From contig NZ_ABIZ01000001.1 in assembly GCF_000172155.1 (NCBI RefSeq), positions 7,225,105-7,289,104 on the forward strand: a stretch of 64,000 nucleotides of DNA. Direction: 5' to 3'. The stretch is from Verrucomicrobium spinosum DSM 4136 = JCM 18804. GTDB taxonomy: Bacteria > Verrucomicrobiota > Verrucomicrobiia > Verrucomicrobiales > Verrucomicrobiaceae. The notes under the pieces are model-generated. The model had not been told where the DNA came from, made no database searches, and saw only the letters and a list, made by a program, of their open reading frames with translations. Both the position numbers and the translations under genes were made by a program. The first letter of the stretch is position 1; each line of letters begins with the position of its first letter. Shown here in pieces: positions 46,601 to 53,869 of this stretch.

Positions 46601-46681
46601 CTGGAGGTCTTTGGCCGGTGTCTCGTGGGCACGCTTCTTCTGGATTGCGCTAAACGCCAGCTTGGGTGGATCCGGAGACAT
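43649..46681 (-). CDS. PCP (Wzz-like)-pseudokinase-OPX export fusion
   Basis: Single 1010-residue protein. Order: cytoplasmic N-tail (1-70), helix 1 (about 73-91), a Wzz-like periplasmic PCP domain with long coiled coil (about 100-450), helix 2 (about 452-476), then a cytoplasmic part (about 490-700) shaped like a BY-kinase but with GILDADTKQASGE where a Walker A would be, so it probably cannot bind ATP normally. Helix 3 (about 702-722, signal-like, ending AVAQ) leads to an OPX domain (about 725-1000, LTLGAGDSVNIAVMG, SLBB units). PCP and OPX are normally separate proteins. The operon also has a lipoprotein OPX. Confidence 0.88.
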   Translation of the reverse strand: MSPDPPKLAFSAIQKKRAHETPAKDLQVGGSYDDPPGSGEAAPGAGAEGEAPRATPGFPLPVDPWRVVDAAFAHWILMLLAGVVVAALFVAYGERRFSTHYIAVAQIIKQAPANSLRQSEGGDPYQPHDLTIPNLGVIARSFTVIEKTALRLNGEYSEGMIRGGLIIQPERNTDVVKVSYTSDVDASSVLKVLQAFVEELLAFTRNLQSEEAAEMNRFLRGQLARVDLDLEENARHLLEYSRRENLLDADKQMDAYLAELGNFGLKYETARLDYETIDLRIASLEKELGKAASSSAKLRDAQDELARLLLRYTNEHPAVIEARERLLVAESEFKMAPENSNVLPKPGENPLAESLYLDIVKLRAEKEVIGKQLEKLQGVRAELAAKLEQLPRKALEYARILSEKKVLETSRSLLEARQREAALQEERATNPFRLLSMPRPAEVTVEKPVKKLAMAGAAGFAGGMGAVAMTSILLTGLGTTISSRFMLKRVTGLGYVAASPRTRGAGDPETSAWAFHTWTQIHPLLRPSPSGMLVCGILDADTKQASGELPMILASAAALRGHRVVWMPQQQGADTGAASLDQVMGGAGLEIAELSPEAVTLIPQGEKWTWDSDGRRRWGQFVEQSRPVPPAVVLVQLTDLGAPRTLLAAETMPNLLLLVPSGEIRGGEMQRLIEPFLSSRCRLIGAVLDRPKPFRIPLLNRLALGIFSAGLWMAVGGAAVAQEPPLTLGAGDSVNIAVMGRPELSRSAVSLAPDGTLTYLQVQGMKAAGLTLDELRSALNKSVAKYYKNAVVVVTPGSFQSRKVYVLGKVVKKGAINLDRPMSLVEIVAEAGGLETGLFQQNTVELADLGRSFLMRGNARVGVDMEALFLKGDMSQNVRVQAGDYLYFPSANSNEIYVLGNVKMQGTQGLLSYTTVVSAVTQAGGFTPKAYTKRVLVVRGSLHKPELHVANLEAMLEGREKGFRLEPKDILYVADKPWARAEELAGFAINAFLQSAVATWAGTNVGPFIK

Positions 46682-46695
46682 CTGCTAAGAGGGAA

Positions 46696-47541
46696 CTAGT
46701 TCGATGAAGCGACAAGAGGATGCCGGTGGTGCAACAAATCTCCCATGACAAGATTCACATGTCGGGAATCCACCAGGGCAGAGCCTACACACCAGGCGTG
46801 TTCCAGGGCCAGCTTCGCCAGCCGGTTCATCTCCCGAGGCACCCCATGCGCGAGAGTGTGCACCAGCGCCATGGCATCTTCCGCAAAGGCCCCGTGACCG
46901 GAATGGCCCGCCACCTTGAGCCGGTGCTCCAGATAGCGCACGCCGTCTTCAAGTGGCAAGGGCCCCATGTGAAAACGCACCCCGATGCGCTGGTCGATGG
47001 ACGGTATCTGGCGCACCATCTCCGCCAGCCGCGGCTGCCCCACCAGAACCACGGTGATGAGCGAACGTCCGCCGCCGTTGAAGTTGGTGAGCCAGCGCAA
47101 TTGCTCGATCGAGGCGGGCTGGAGATCCTGCGCCTCATCAAGGATAAGGGTATGGTGGCCGCGGCGTTGGACTGCGCCGGCCAGACACTGTCCGAATCTT
47201 TCCAGCAAAGCAGGCAACCCAGGCAGAACATCGCCCGCCCTCCCCTCGAGCTTTTGAATAAGAATGGGGAGCAGGTCCGCCAGCTCAAACCCGCCGTTTT
47301 CAAGACTCAGGAAGGGCATCTGCGCGCCCCTCAGGTGCCGCTCCAGCATGGAGCGGGTGAGGGTTTTGCCACTTCCCACTTCGCCGGTGAGCATGGCAAA
47401 GTTCAATGTTTCCTCCTGCACGGCGTAGAGCAACCGTTGCAGGGCCTCTGTGTGCGTTTCCGAAGGATAGAAGTAGCGGGTATCCCAGGCCGCCTCGAAC
47501 GGTTTTTCCTTGAGGTGCCAGTGGCTGAGCAGATCCGACAT
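46696..47541 (-). CDS. XrtA/PEP-CTERM-locus type AAA ATPase (ExeA-like)
   Basis: Secretion-type ATPase of 281 residues. It starts MSDLLSHWHLKEKPFEA; Walker A is GEVGSGKT near 50-57 and Walker B LILDEAQDL near 134-142. The later GVPREMNRLAKLAL is typical of the ExeA/AAA_22-like family, a subgroup of which is a regular member of EPS/exosortase loci. Its role there is unproven and may be regulatory or in export. ATG 47541 is chosen; it stops 14 bp before the fusion gene. A dyad overlapping a promoter-like box lies just upstream. Confidence 0.9.
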   Translation of the reverse strand: MSDLLSHWHLKEKPFEAAWDTRYFYPSETHTEALQRLLYAVQEETLNFAMLTGEVGSGKTLTRSMLERHLRGAQMPFLSLENGGFELADLLPILIQKLEGRAGDVLPGLPALLERFGQCLAGAVQRRGHHTLILDEAQDLQPASIEQLRWLTNFNGGGRSLITVVLVGQPRLAEMVRQIPSIDQRIGVRFHMGPLPLEDGVRYLEHRLKVAGHSGHGAFAEDAMALVHTLAHGVPREMNRLAKLALEHAWCVGSALVDSRHVNLVMGDLLHHRHPLVASSN

Positions 47542-47558
47542 GATGGCTGGGGAGGATC

Positions 47559-47598
47559 GAGGTACAGGTTCAGTATAATCGATGGAGACCTGTACCTC
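47559..47598 (-). promoter_or_regulatory. Perfect 11-bp inverted repeat around a -10-like box
   Basis: GAGGTACAGGT (47559-47569) is mirrored exactly by ACCTGTACCTC (47588-47598). The 18-bp spacer contains TATACT on the minus strand (47577-47572). It sits in the 64-bp gap ahead of the ATPase gene, so it looks like an operator covering an internal promoter of the EPS operon. No good -35 is seen. Confidence 0.6.
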
Positions 47599-47605
47599 CG
47601 CAAGC

Positions 47606-48793
47606 TTATACTCCCACGCCTTCCGGCAGTGCCCCAGAGGCCAGCCCGGCCAGGGGACGGGCCGCCAGTTCCCGGTAGAGCTGCACGAGACGCTGTGCAT
47701 TGCTGCGCCAGCAGTATTGCTGGGCGTGAAGGAGCCCCCGACTGGCGAGTTCCGATCGCAGGGCTTCCTGGGTGGCCACTTCCGCCAGAGCATGCGCCAT
47801 GTGGGGAATGCTCTCCGGATCCACGGCATACGCAGCCGGGCCCGCGACTTCCTCCAACGACCCCCGCGTGGAACTGATCACAGGAGTGCCAGAAGCCATG
47901 GCCTCAACCGGGGGCATGCCAAATCCCTCGAAGAGTGAGGGATACACGAAGGCCGACGCGGCCCGGTAGAAATCCGGCAACTCGGCATCACTCACAAAAC
48001 CGGGCGTCTGGATGTCCTCAGCGCAAGGTGAATGGCGGACGGCGGCGTGGATGTGCTCTGCACCATGCCAGTCACTTCCAGCCAGAACGAGCTTCCATGG
48101 AGAAGCGGTTGATTGCTTGAACTGTTCAAAGGCCCGGATGAGCCTCACATGGTTTTTGGCAGGGTGCTCCAGTCTCGAGACGTACAGGAAAAAAGGCGTC
48201 TCATGCCCGAGGCGGCGCGAGGTGCGTTGCAAAGAAGCGGCTCTTCCCCCCGGGTGAAAGCGCTTGTGATCCAGCCCGTTCAGGATGACCGTCTGGCGGG
48301 ACACCGGGATATGAAAGAACTTCTCAATATCCCGGGCCGTGTTCTGGCTCACGGCCACCACCGCTTCCTGGCGGCCCGCCAGCCAGCGCGCACCCACCCG
48401 CCCGTAGAGCATGCGCAGGGGGTCATACTTCGCTTTTACGTGAAACGGAGCCAGGTCGTGAATGGTTGCCACCTTGGGACACGGGGCACGCCAAAGCATG
48501 CGCCGGTAGCTGGGAACATGCACCACATCCACCCGCTCCTGCTTCAACCACACGGGCAGCGCCATTTGATGCCACAAGATATTCCGGGCAGGTGAGCGGT
48601 ATCGCTCTGGCACCGTCACCAGCCGGGCCCGTCCTCTCGCAAACTCAAACAAGGGCAGATCTTCCTCCAGGACCAGCAAATTGAGCTCGTCTCCGGTCTC
48701 CAGTTCCAACATCGCCTGGACAAGCGCAAACACATATTGCGCCACCCCCGTTTTGCCTCTTTGAATGACGCTGGTGGACAATGCAATCTTCAT
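47606..48793 (-). CDS. Family 4 glycosyltransferase
   Basis: GT-B enzyme of 395 residues, likely in EPS repeat-unit assembly. N-half marks include [19 protein letters not shown] and [14 protein letters not shown]. The C-half shows the [21 protein letters not shown] nucleotide block and [18 protein letters not shown] with the E-x7-E motif. Typical mannosyl- or other hexosyltransferase class; the sugar cannot be told. Overlaps the GT4-WecG gene by ATGA. Followed by the regulatory gap ahead of the ATPase. Confidence 0.93.
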   Translation of the reverse strand: MKIALSTSVIQRGKTGVAQYVFALVQAMLELETGDELNLLVLEEDLPLFEFARGRARLVTVPERYRSPARNILWHQMALPVWLKQERVDVVHVPSYRRMLWRAPCPKVATIHDLAPFHVKAKYDPLRMLYGRVGARWLAGRQEAVVAVSQNTARDIEKFFHIPVSRQTVILNGLDHKRFHPGGRAASLQRTSRRLGHETPFFLYVSRLEHPAKNHVRLIRAFEQFKQSTASPWKLVLAGSDWHGAEHIHAAVRHSPCAEDIQTPGFVSDAELPDFYRAASAFVYPSLFEGFGMPPVEAMASGTPVISSTRGSLEEVAGPAAYAVDPESIPHMAHALAEVATQEALRSELASRGLLHAQQYCWRSNAQRLVQLYRELAARPLAGLASGALPEGVGV

Positions 48794-50766
48794 GGCCGGC
48801 TGCAGGAATGATGGTTGGATGAGACCAGTTCACGCAGGATGGCCCAAGCGAAAACCACCAGGCCAACTGCATAGCGCCGGGCCAGCCGCCGTGGCTCCTG
48901 GAACAGGCGAAACACCCACTCCAGCCCCAGGCCATGCATCCACCGCGGTGCGCGCCGTTTCGCTCCGGCCAGGAAATCGATCGTGGCACCCACACCGATG
49001 CTTACCGGGACCCCTGTAGCATGCGCATTCATGTCGATCCACTTCTCCTGCTTGGGACAGCCAAAGGAGACCAGCAGCAGATCCGGGCGGGCGGCACGGA
49101 TGCGCTGGCAGATCCCCTCGTTATCCATCTGGGCCAGGGGCGCGTAGGCGGGTGACTCAGCCCCTGCGATGCACAGCCGTGGATGCCGGGCACGCACGTT
49201 CTTCATGGCTGCCTCCAGCACTTCAGGAGCCCCACCGAGGAAATAAACCCGCCAGCCCCTGCCCTCCGCCTCATGCAAAAGGCGCGGCACCAGGTCTGAG
49301 CCCGCCACTCGCTCCGGAAGCGGACGGCCCAAAAGCCGGGACAACCAGATGAGAGGCGTGCCGTCACAAACCACCAACTGAGCCCGCTTCAGGATATCCG
49401 CGAGTTGTGCATCCTTTCTGGCCTGTACGACAAAGTCCACATTGGCTGTCGCCACACAGGAAGGGATACGCTCCTTCACCATGTCAGCAATCCCGGCCAC
49501 TGCTTCCTCCATGGTTACAGGGTCAAAGGACACGCCGAGGAGCTCCTGACGAGACGGAGGAGCAAACCGCTTCTCGTATTCACCCGCAAGGAGGTGACCT
49601 ATGCCCTTCCACGAGAAACGTTCCCGGGCCACCGCGCAGCCTGCCACAGCGACCCGCTCACGCAGCGCCGGATCGGTGAGGAGGCGGTACATCTGTTGGA
49701 CAAAAACTTCCGCTGTGTCAGCGAGCAAGATTTCCTCGTCAGACTTCAGGTCCAGACCCTGCGCGCCTATCGACGTTGAAACCACCGGGGTGCCCATGGC
49801 GAGGCTTTCGACGATTTTCAGACGCGTGCCCCCTCCAATTCGCAAGGGGACCATTTGCAACCAGGCACCGCGATAGTAAGGGCGCACATCAGGCACACTC
49901 CCACAGACTTGCACCTCCTCCCGCTTCGCATAAGCCTGCACTTCTGGAAGAGGATTCTTCCCCACAATCTGCACGCGCAGATGGGGAACGAACATGCGAA
50001 GACGCTCATGAATCTCCCCGAAGTACCATCTAAGGGCATCCACGTTAGGGGTATAATCCATCGCACCGCAGAACAACACGGTGGGCCTCACCGCCTGCAC
50101 GTCTGGCTCGGCGGCTGCGTCAGGCTTGAAGTATTCCAGATCCACCCCGTTGGCCACCACGGAGACCGGCACCGACCGACTCACGTACCTGCGGACAAAG
50201 GTCTTGTCGTCTGGCCCGCATAGCACCTCAAGACTGACCCGCCGTGCAGCCCGCTTCTCATACAGCCACATTTTTGTGATGTTCTCCCAGGACAGCAACC
50301 TGTCCTTCCACGAACGCGCCATGATGGAGGTGCTCTGCACCTGGTATTGCAAATCGACGCGGCTGCGATCCATGGACAGGGGGATCTCGCGATGCCGTGT
50401 CATGAAGTACTGGGCCATGACGATGTCGCAGACGTGGACCATGTCGTATTTCCTTTCCCTAAGCGCCTTCTCGAGGGTCAGCTCAAGTTGAGGCGATTCC
50501 CAATGGCGGATGGTGACGGGCACCAGATCCAACAACCTGCGCAACCCCAGCTTGGGCCAGGCAGGATGAGTGAATGGGACCACCTTCACCTCACGGCAGA
50601 ACTCCTCAAACACAGGCCGATGCTCTGCACCCTCACCATTCTCGCACAAGGCAATCAGATCAACGGTGTGTTCTGACGCCAGAGCCTTCAGAAGGTGAAA
50701 GGTCCTCTGGAAGGTGCCCCGATCCAGGGGATACGGCAGATACGGATAGACGACCAGAATGTTCAT
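48790..50766 (-). CDS. Two-domain glycosyltransferase: GT4 + WecG/TagA/CpsF
   Basis: Fusion of 658 residues. Residues about 1-395 form a GT4 enzyme (NILVVYPYLPYPLDRG start, MVPLRIGGGTRLKIVESLAMGTPVV). Residues about 405-645 are a WecG/TagA/CpsF (GT26) domain (ATANVDFVVQAR, CDGTPLIWLSRLLG, SFGCPKQEKWI, IGVGATIDFLAGAKRRAPRWM). In most loci these are two proteins. The fusion would pass the glycan from one site to the other. Both ends overlap neighbours by ATGA, so it is well embedded in the operon. Confidence 0.92.
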   Translation of the reverse strand: MNILVVYPYLPYPLDRGTFQRTFHLLKALASEHTVDLIALCENGEGAEHRPVFEEFCREVKVVPFTHPAWPKLGLRRLLDLVPVTIRHWESPQLELTLEKALRERKYDMVHVCDIVMAQYFMTRHREIPLSMDRSRVDLQYQVQSTSIMARSWKDRLLSWENITKMWLYEKRAARRVSLEVLCGPDDKTFVRRYVSRSVPVSVVANGVDLEYFKPDAAAEPDVQAVRPTVLFCGAMDYTPNVDALRWYFGEIHERLRMFVPHLRVQIVGKNPLPEVQAYAKREEVQVCGSVPDVRPYYRGAWLQMVPLRIGGGTRLKIVESLAMGTPVVSTSIGAQGLDLKSDEEILLADTAEVFVQQMYRLLTDPALRERVAVAGCAVARERFSWKGIGHLLAGEYEKRFAPPSRQELLGVSFDPVTMEEAVAGIADMVKERIPSCVATANVDFVVQARKDAQLADILKRAQLVVCDGTPLIWLSRLLGRPLPERVAGSDLVPRLLHEAEGRGWRVYFLGGAPEVLEAAMKNVRARHPRLCIAGAESPAYAPLAQMDNEGICQRIRAARPDLLLVSFGCPKQEKWIDMNAHATGVPVSIGVGATIDFLAGAKRRAPRWMHGLGLEWVFRLFQEPRRLARRYAVGLVVFAWAILRELVSSNHHSCSRP

Positions 50767-51290
50767 GACAGCTCGGCTTGTTGATTCTTACCCAAAATTC
50801 GGGCGGGGATCCCCGCCGCAGTAACTCCTTCTGGAAGGTCCCGGGTGACCACCGCTGAGACCCCGACCACAGTCCCCTTGCCAATCCGGACCGGGCCCAC
50901 GGCCTTCGCCCCATCTCCCATGAATACCCCGTCACCCAAGCTGGGGCCCTGCCTCACGCCGTGCGCCAGGACCAGCCGCACATCTGCGTAGAGATCACAA
51001 TTGGCACCCACATGGGACCAGGGCCCGATGATGATCCCCATGGGATGGGGAAGGCGCAGACCGGGTCCGATGTAGGCATGCCTGCTGACTTCGATCTTGA
51101 ACATCCAAAACAAAATCTTCGCCACCGGCAGAGTGGGCAGCCCATGACGGGCCATCCAGAACTGAAGCCGGATCAATGTCACCGCCTGGGTGCTGTTGAG
51201 AGTAAGGGTAAGCAACCACCCCTTCCATCGCGACTTGGGCTGATAGTCCGCCAGGTTTCTGGTGATGTCTTGGGCAAGAGTCTCGAACAT
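50763..51290 (-). CDS. Left-handed beta-helix (hexapeptide) acetyltransferase
   Basis: Acetyltransferase of about 175 residues, likely modifying a sugar of the EPS. Hexapeptide-repeat units are visible (GIIIGPWSHVGANCDLYADV, VGPVRIGKGTVVGVSAVVTRD) with a serine-acetyltransferase-like ending GIPARILGKN. The first 90 residues are helical as in CysE-type proteins. The start at ATG 51290 (MFETLAQDITRNL) is better than the upstream reading. It overlaps the GT4-WecG gene by ATGA. Confidence 0.85.
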   Translation of the reverse strand: MFETLAQDITRNLADYQPKSRWKGWLLTLTLNSTQAVTLIRLQFWMARHGLPTLPVAKILFWMFKIEVSRHAYIGPGLRLPHPMGIIIGPWSHVGANCDLYADVRLVLAHGVRQGPSLGDGVFMGDGAKAVGPVRIGKGTVVGVSAVVTRDLPEGVTAAGIPARILGKNQQAELS

Positions 51291-51307
51291 GGGAACCAGC
51301 TTTCCGT

Positions 51308-52444
51308 TTAGTTGAACCGCTGCCAGAGCCGGAGGTAAGTGTCTGAACGTACTTTTGCTCCATCCTCCGCCAGCAACGATGTGAGCAGTTTGTCCGATAG
51401 TTTCTGGTCTGTCTGTACCCACAAAAGGAGGGAAAGAGCTCTCAAGAGCCGCTCCCGTGGATATCTCAGTGGCCCGGGCCAGCCCAGAGCGCCACCTCCC
51501 AGATGCTGGAAGCTCAATACCATGTTTTTCACCCAGGAGTGTTGGGGACACAGGTCGTGATCAAGGGTCGCGTAGGCCAGCGCATCGGGCAGCTCCACCC
51601 CCAGCCGTTTTTCCTCCACCAGCCGCCAGGTCCGCCACATCAGTTCCGTCGTCTCCGCCAGCCGGGTTTCCAAGTCCTCCCGCTCCAGCAATGTCTTCGC
51701 CGGGCGCAGCTTGAACCTCACTCCCTCTCTGTGCCTGGACAGGAGGTCGGGCACCAGGCCCTGAGGCTGTTCTCCCGCCAATATTTGCAGCCTCTCATGC
51801 CGTTCGCGGCAGCTCCAGTGGTAGTGGCCTGCCGCCGCCAGCACCGCATCTCCCATGGCCAGCCACGCCTTCGCCAGATTCCGTGCACAGAAGTCTGCAT
51901 CCTCGGGCCCGAATTCCTTCGCCATCAGGCGCAATGAGGCGAAGTGCAGACCGGATGCCCTGTTAAAGAGCAGACGGGTCACTTCATGAAGGGGAATGGC
52001 ATGAGCCTCTGCATGGTGTTCACAGCCAGCGAAGACCCCCTCAGTTCCCAGCACCGTCTTGTGCCCGGTGTAGAGGTCATAGTAAAACATGGAAACGGGG
52101 CTGCTCCTGAATGCCAGGGACGACGTGATCTTGAACTCCACCTCGATACCGCACATGGCCGACAGATCATGCCCCAAGGTCTGGAGGGCCTTCCCGTATC
52201 TCCTTTCGTTCACCCGCGGAGATCCATTCAGAAAGAGGAAATACTCGATGTCATTGTAAGGTTGATCGCCCTGGTCGGAATGCAGCACGCCGCCCTCTCC
52301 CCGCCCATACCCGCCTCCCAACACCAGGGCCTCCAGGCGTTCCTTGGGCACCATGGCGGACACCCTCTCGGAAGCTGCTTGAGAAACGGAATGGAGGAGA
52401 CGCTCCAGGCGGTCGTCTCCATCGAGGGTGTGGCGCGCATTCAT
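51308..52444 (-). CDS. Nucleotidyltransferase-like protein in the EPS operon
   Basis: Protein of 378 residues. LGGGYGRGEGG near 42-52 followed by NDIEYFLF near 64-71 matches the GG/S-x-GRGE...D-x-E/D plan of the minimal nucleotidyltransferase (Pol beta) fold. The rest is helical. Such proteins are seen as odd members of polysaccharide clusters, with no assigned task; sugar nucleotidylation or glycan tailoring is possible. It lies 5 bp past the GT4 gene stop and 17 bp before the acetyltransferase start. Confidence 0.75.
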   Translation of the reverse strand: MNARHTLDGDDRLERLLHSVSQAASERVSAMVPKERLEALVLGGGYGRGEGGVLHSDQGDQPYNDIEYFLFLNGSPRVNERRYGKALQTLGHDLSAMCGIEVEFKITSSLAFRSSPVSMFYYDLYTGHKTVLGTEGVFAGCEHHAEAHAIPLHEVTRLLFNRASGLHFASLRLMAKEFGPEDADFCARNLAKAWLAMGDAVLAAAGHYHWSCRERHERLQILAGEQPQGLVPDLLSRHREGVRFKLRPAKTLLEREDLETRLAETTELMWRTWRLVEEKRLGVELPDALAYATLDHDLCPQHSWVKNMVLSFQHLGGGALGWPGPLRYPRERLLRALSLLLWVQTDQKLSDKLLTSLLAEDGAKVRSDTYLRLWQRFN

Positions 52445-52449
52445 AGGTC

Positions 52450-53709
52450 TCAGAAAGGCGGTAACGTCGCCGGCCTCCAGCAGGACAGCGTTTCCTCCAG
52501 GTAGCGCTCGATCCGGGTTACGATATGGGCGAGAGGATACTGCTCACGCACCTCCTTGCGCCCGCAGGATGCCATTTGAAAGCGCCATTCGGGATGGGAG
52601 ACCAGTTGCAAAATACGCTGGGACAGCTCCCAGGAGTCTCCAGAACGGTAGGTGAGGGCATTTTGACCGTGGCGGAAGAGTTCGGCACTTCCTCCAGTGG
52701 TGGTGCCCACCACCGGCAGCCCGCTGGACATGGCCTCCAACGGCGTCAACGCAAAAGGCTCTTCCCATTCAGAGGTGAAGAGCAGAGCATCGTGCTCTTT
52801 GTAAACCTTCGGCATCTCTTCGGGGCCAGCGGCGTGAAAGGTCACCCGCAACTCGTTGGTGCGGGCATATTCCTTGAGCCGTGCTTCGTAGGCGGCCTCT
52901 CCGCGACCATAAATGCTCAATTCGCCATCGAACTTCCCCTTGAGGAGCTTCATCGCCTTGAGGGCCGTAAAGACGCCTTTGTCTTCGGCAAGACGTCCCG
53001 CATACAACAGCTTCTTCACAGGTCTCTCCGCGGGTTTCGGCATTCCGTCATAGAGCATCGTGTCCACTGGACAATGGATCACCCCGCCATGCCCCACGCT
53101 GTACCCCTTCTCGACCGTGAGGTCTTTGAGCCTCTGGCTGCAAAAATAGATGCGCTGAAACTGCACGTGCGAGCGGGGGTTGGTGGGGGCGACCGTCTGC
53201 CATCGGCGACGCCAACCCAACGCCGTCACCAAGCCTCTGGCCAGTCGTGACCACACCGGCAGATTGGCATTGTTCCACCATGCAAGCCAGACATCCGCTG
53301 CCAGGCTGCGGGCAATCCAGTGATCAGAGACATCATACACGGTGGGCACTTGCATGCCCTGCAAGGTGAGGGCCAGAGACTTCGAAAGTCCTCCCATGTT
53401 CCAGACATGCACAATATCGGGAGCGACCTCAGTCAGCAGAGCCCGGAGCTGTTCATTGTTGTGCCGCTCCACATGCCGCAACTTCCAGATGCCGCGCCAC
53501 GGTTTCCCGCAGTATCCATTGAGTCTGAGGACCCGGTGCACGGGGTAGCGGGATGGTGCCTCCTGGACACCCGGAAGGTGATGGTCCGACGTAAGCACCA
53601 CGACCTCGTGTCCCTTGCCCACCAGGGCCTCCACCACATCCCTGCAGCGGAGCTCGTAACCGCCCACGTAGTGCGGAGGATAAAGATTGCTCAATACTAG
53701 CACTTTCAT
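52450..53709 (-). CDS. Family 4 glycosyltransferase, first gene of the long EPS unit
   Basis: GT-B enzyme of 419 residues. It starts KVLVLSNLYPPHYVGGYELRC, the usual GT4 start pattern (Leu-Tyr-Pro-Pro-x-x-G-G). The C-half has LLYAGRLAEDKGVFTAL, and EWEEPFALTPLEAMSSGLPVV with the E-x7-E. ATG 53709 fits the family; the longer reading upstream does not. The operator pair at 53748 and 53791 lies 39-96 bp upstream. The nucleotidyltransferase-like gene starts 5 bp after its stop. Confidence 0.93.
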   Translation of the reverse strand: MKVLVLSNLYPPHYVGGYELRCRDVVEALVGKGHEVVVLTSDHHLPGVQEAPSRYPVHRVLRLNGYCGKPWRGIWKLRHVERHNNEQLRALLTEVAPDIVHVWNMGGLSKSLALTLQGMQVPTVYDVSDHWIARSLAADVWLAWWNNANLPVWSRLARGLVTALGWRRRWQTVAPTNPRSHVQFQRIYFCSQRLKDLTVEKGYSVGHGGVIHCPVDTMLYDGMPKPAERPVKKLLYAGRLAEDKGVFTALKAMKLLKGKFDGELSIYGRGEAAYEARLKEYARTNELRVTFHAAGPEEMPKVYKEHDALLFTSEWEEPFALTPLEAMSSGLPVVGTTTGGSAELFRHGQNALTYRSGDSWELSQRILQLVSHPEWRFQMASCGRKEVREQYPLAHIVTRIERYLEETLSCWRPATLPPF

Positions 53710-53747
53710 TGGCACCAGTTTGCCCGATGGGAAGTCCGGCGTCAGCC

Positions 53748-53762
53748 CCCACAAGCGGGGGA
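53748..53762 (+). promoter_or_regulatory. Candidate operator, site c (CCCACAAGCGGGGGA)
   Basis: Dyad copy in the divergent gap; 39 bp upstream of the GT4 ATG (minus). A second copy (site d) is 43 bp away, about four helical turns. Confidence 0.6.
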
Positions 53763-53790
53763 AAATTTTCTCCGCCGCCTGCCAATTCCA

Positions 53791-53805
53791 CCCGCAAATG
53801 AGGGG
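53791..53805 (+). promoter_or_regulatory. Candidate operator, site d (CCCGCAAATGAGGGG)
   Basis: Second dyad copy in the same gap; 65 bp upstream of the histidine kinase ATG (plus). Confidence 0.6.
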
Positions 53806-53869
53806 GGTGCCAATCTGTGCACGTATAGGACCATTGGCATACCCCAAAGCCCCGGCAGACCTCCCAGCA

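Noticed and set aside
46720-47877. 385-codon plus-strand frame
   Set aside because: Antisense to the ATPase gene with intact Walker motifs.
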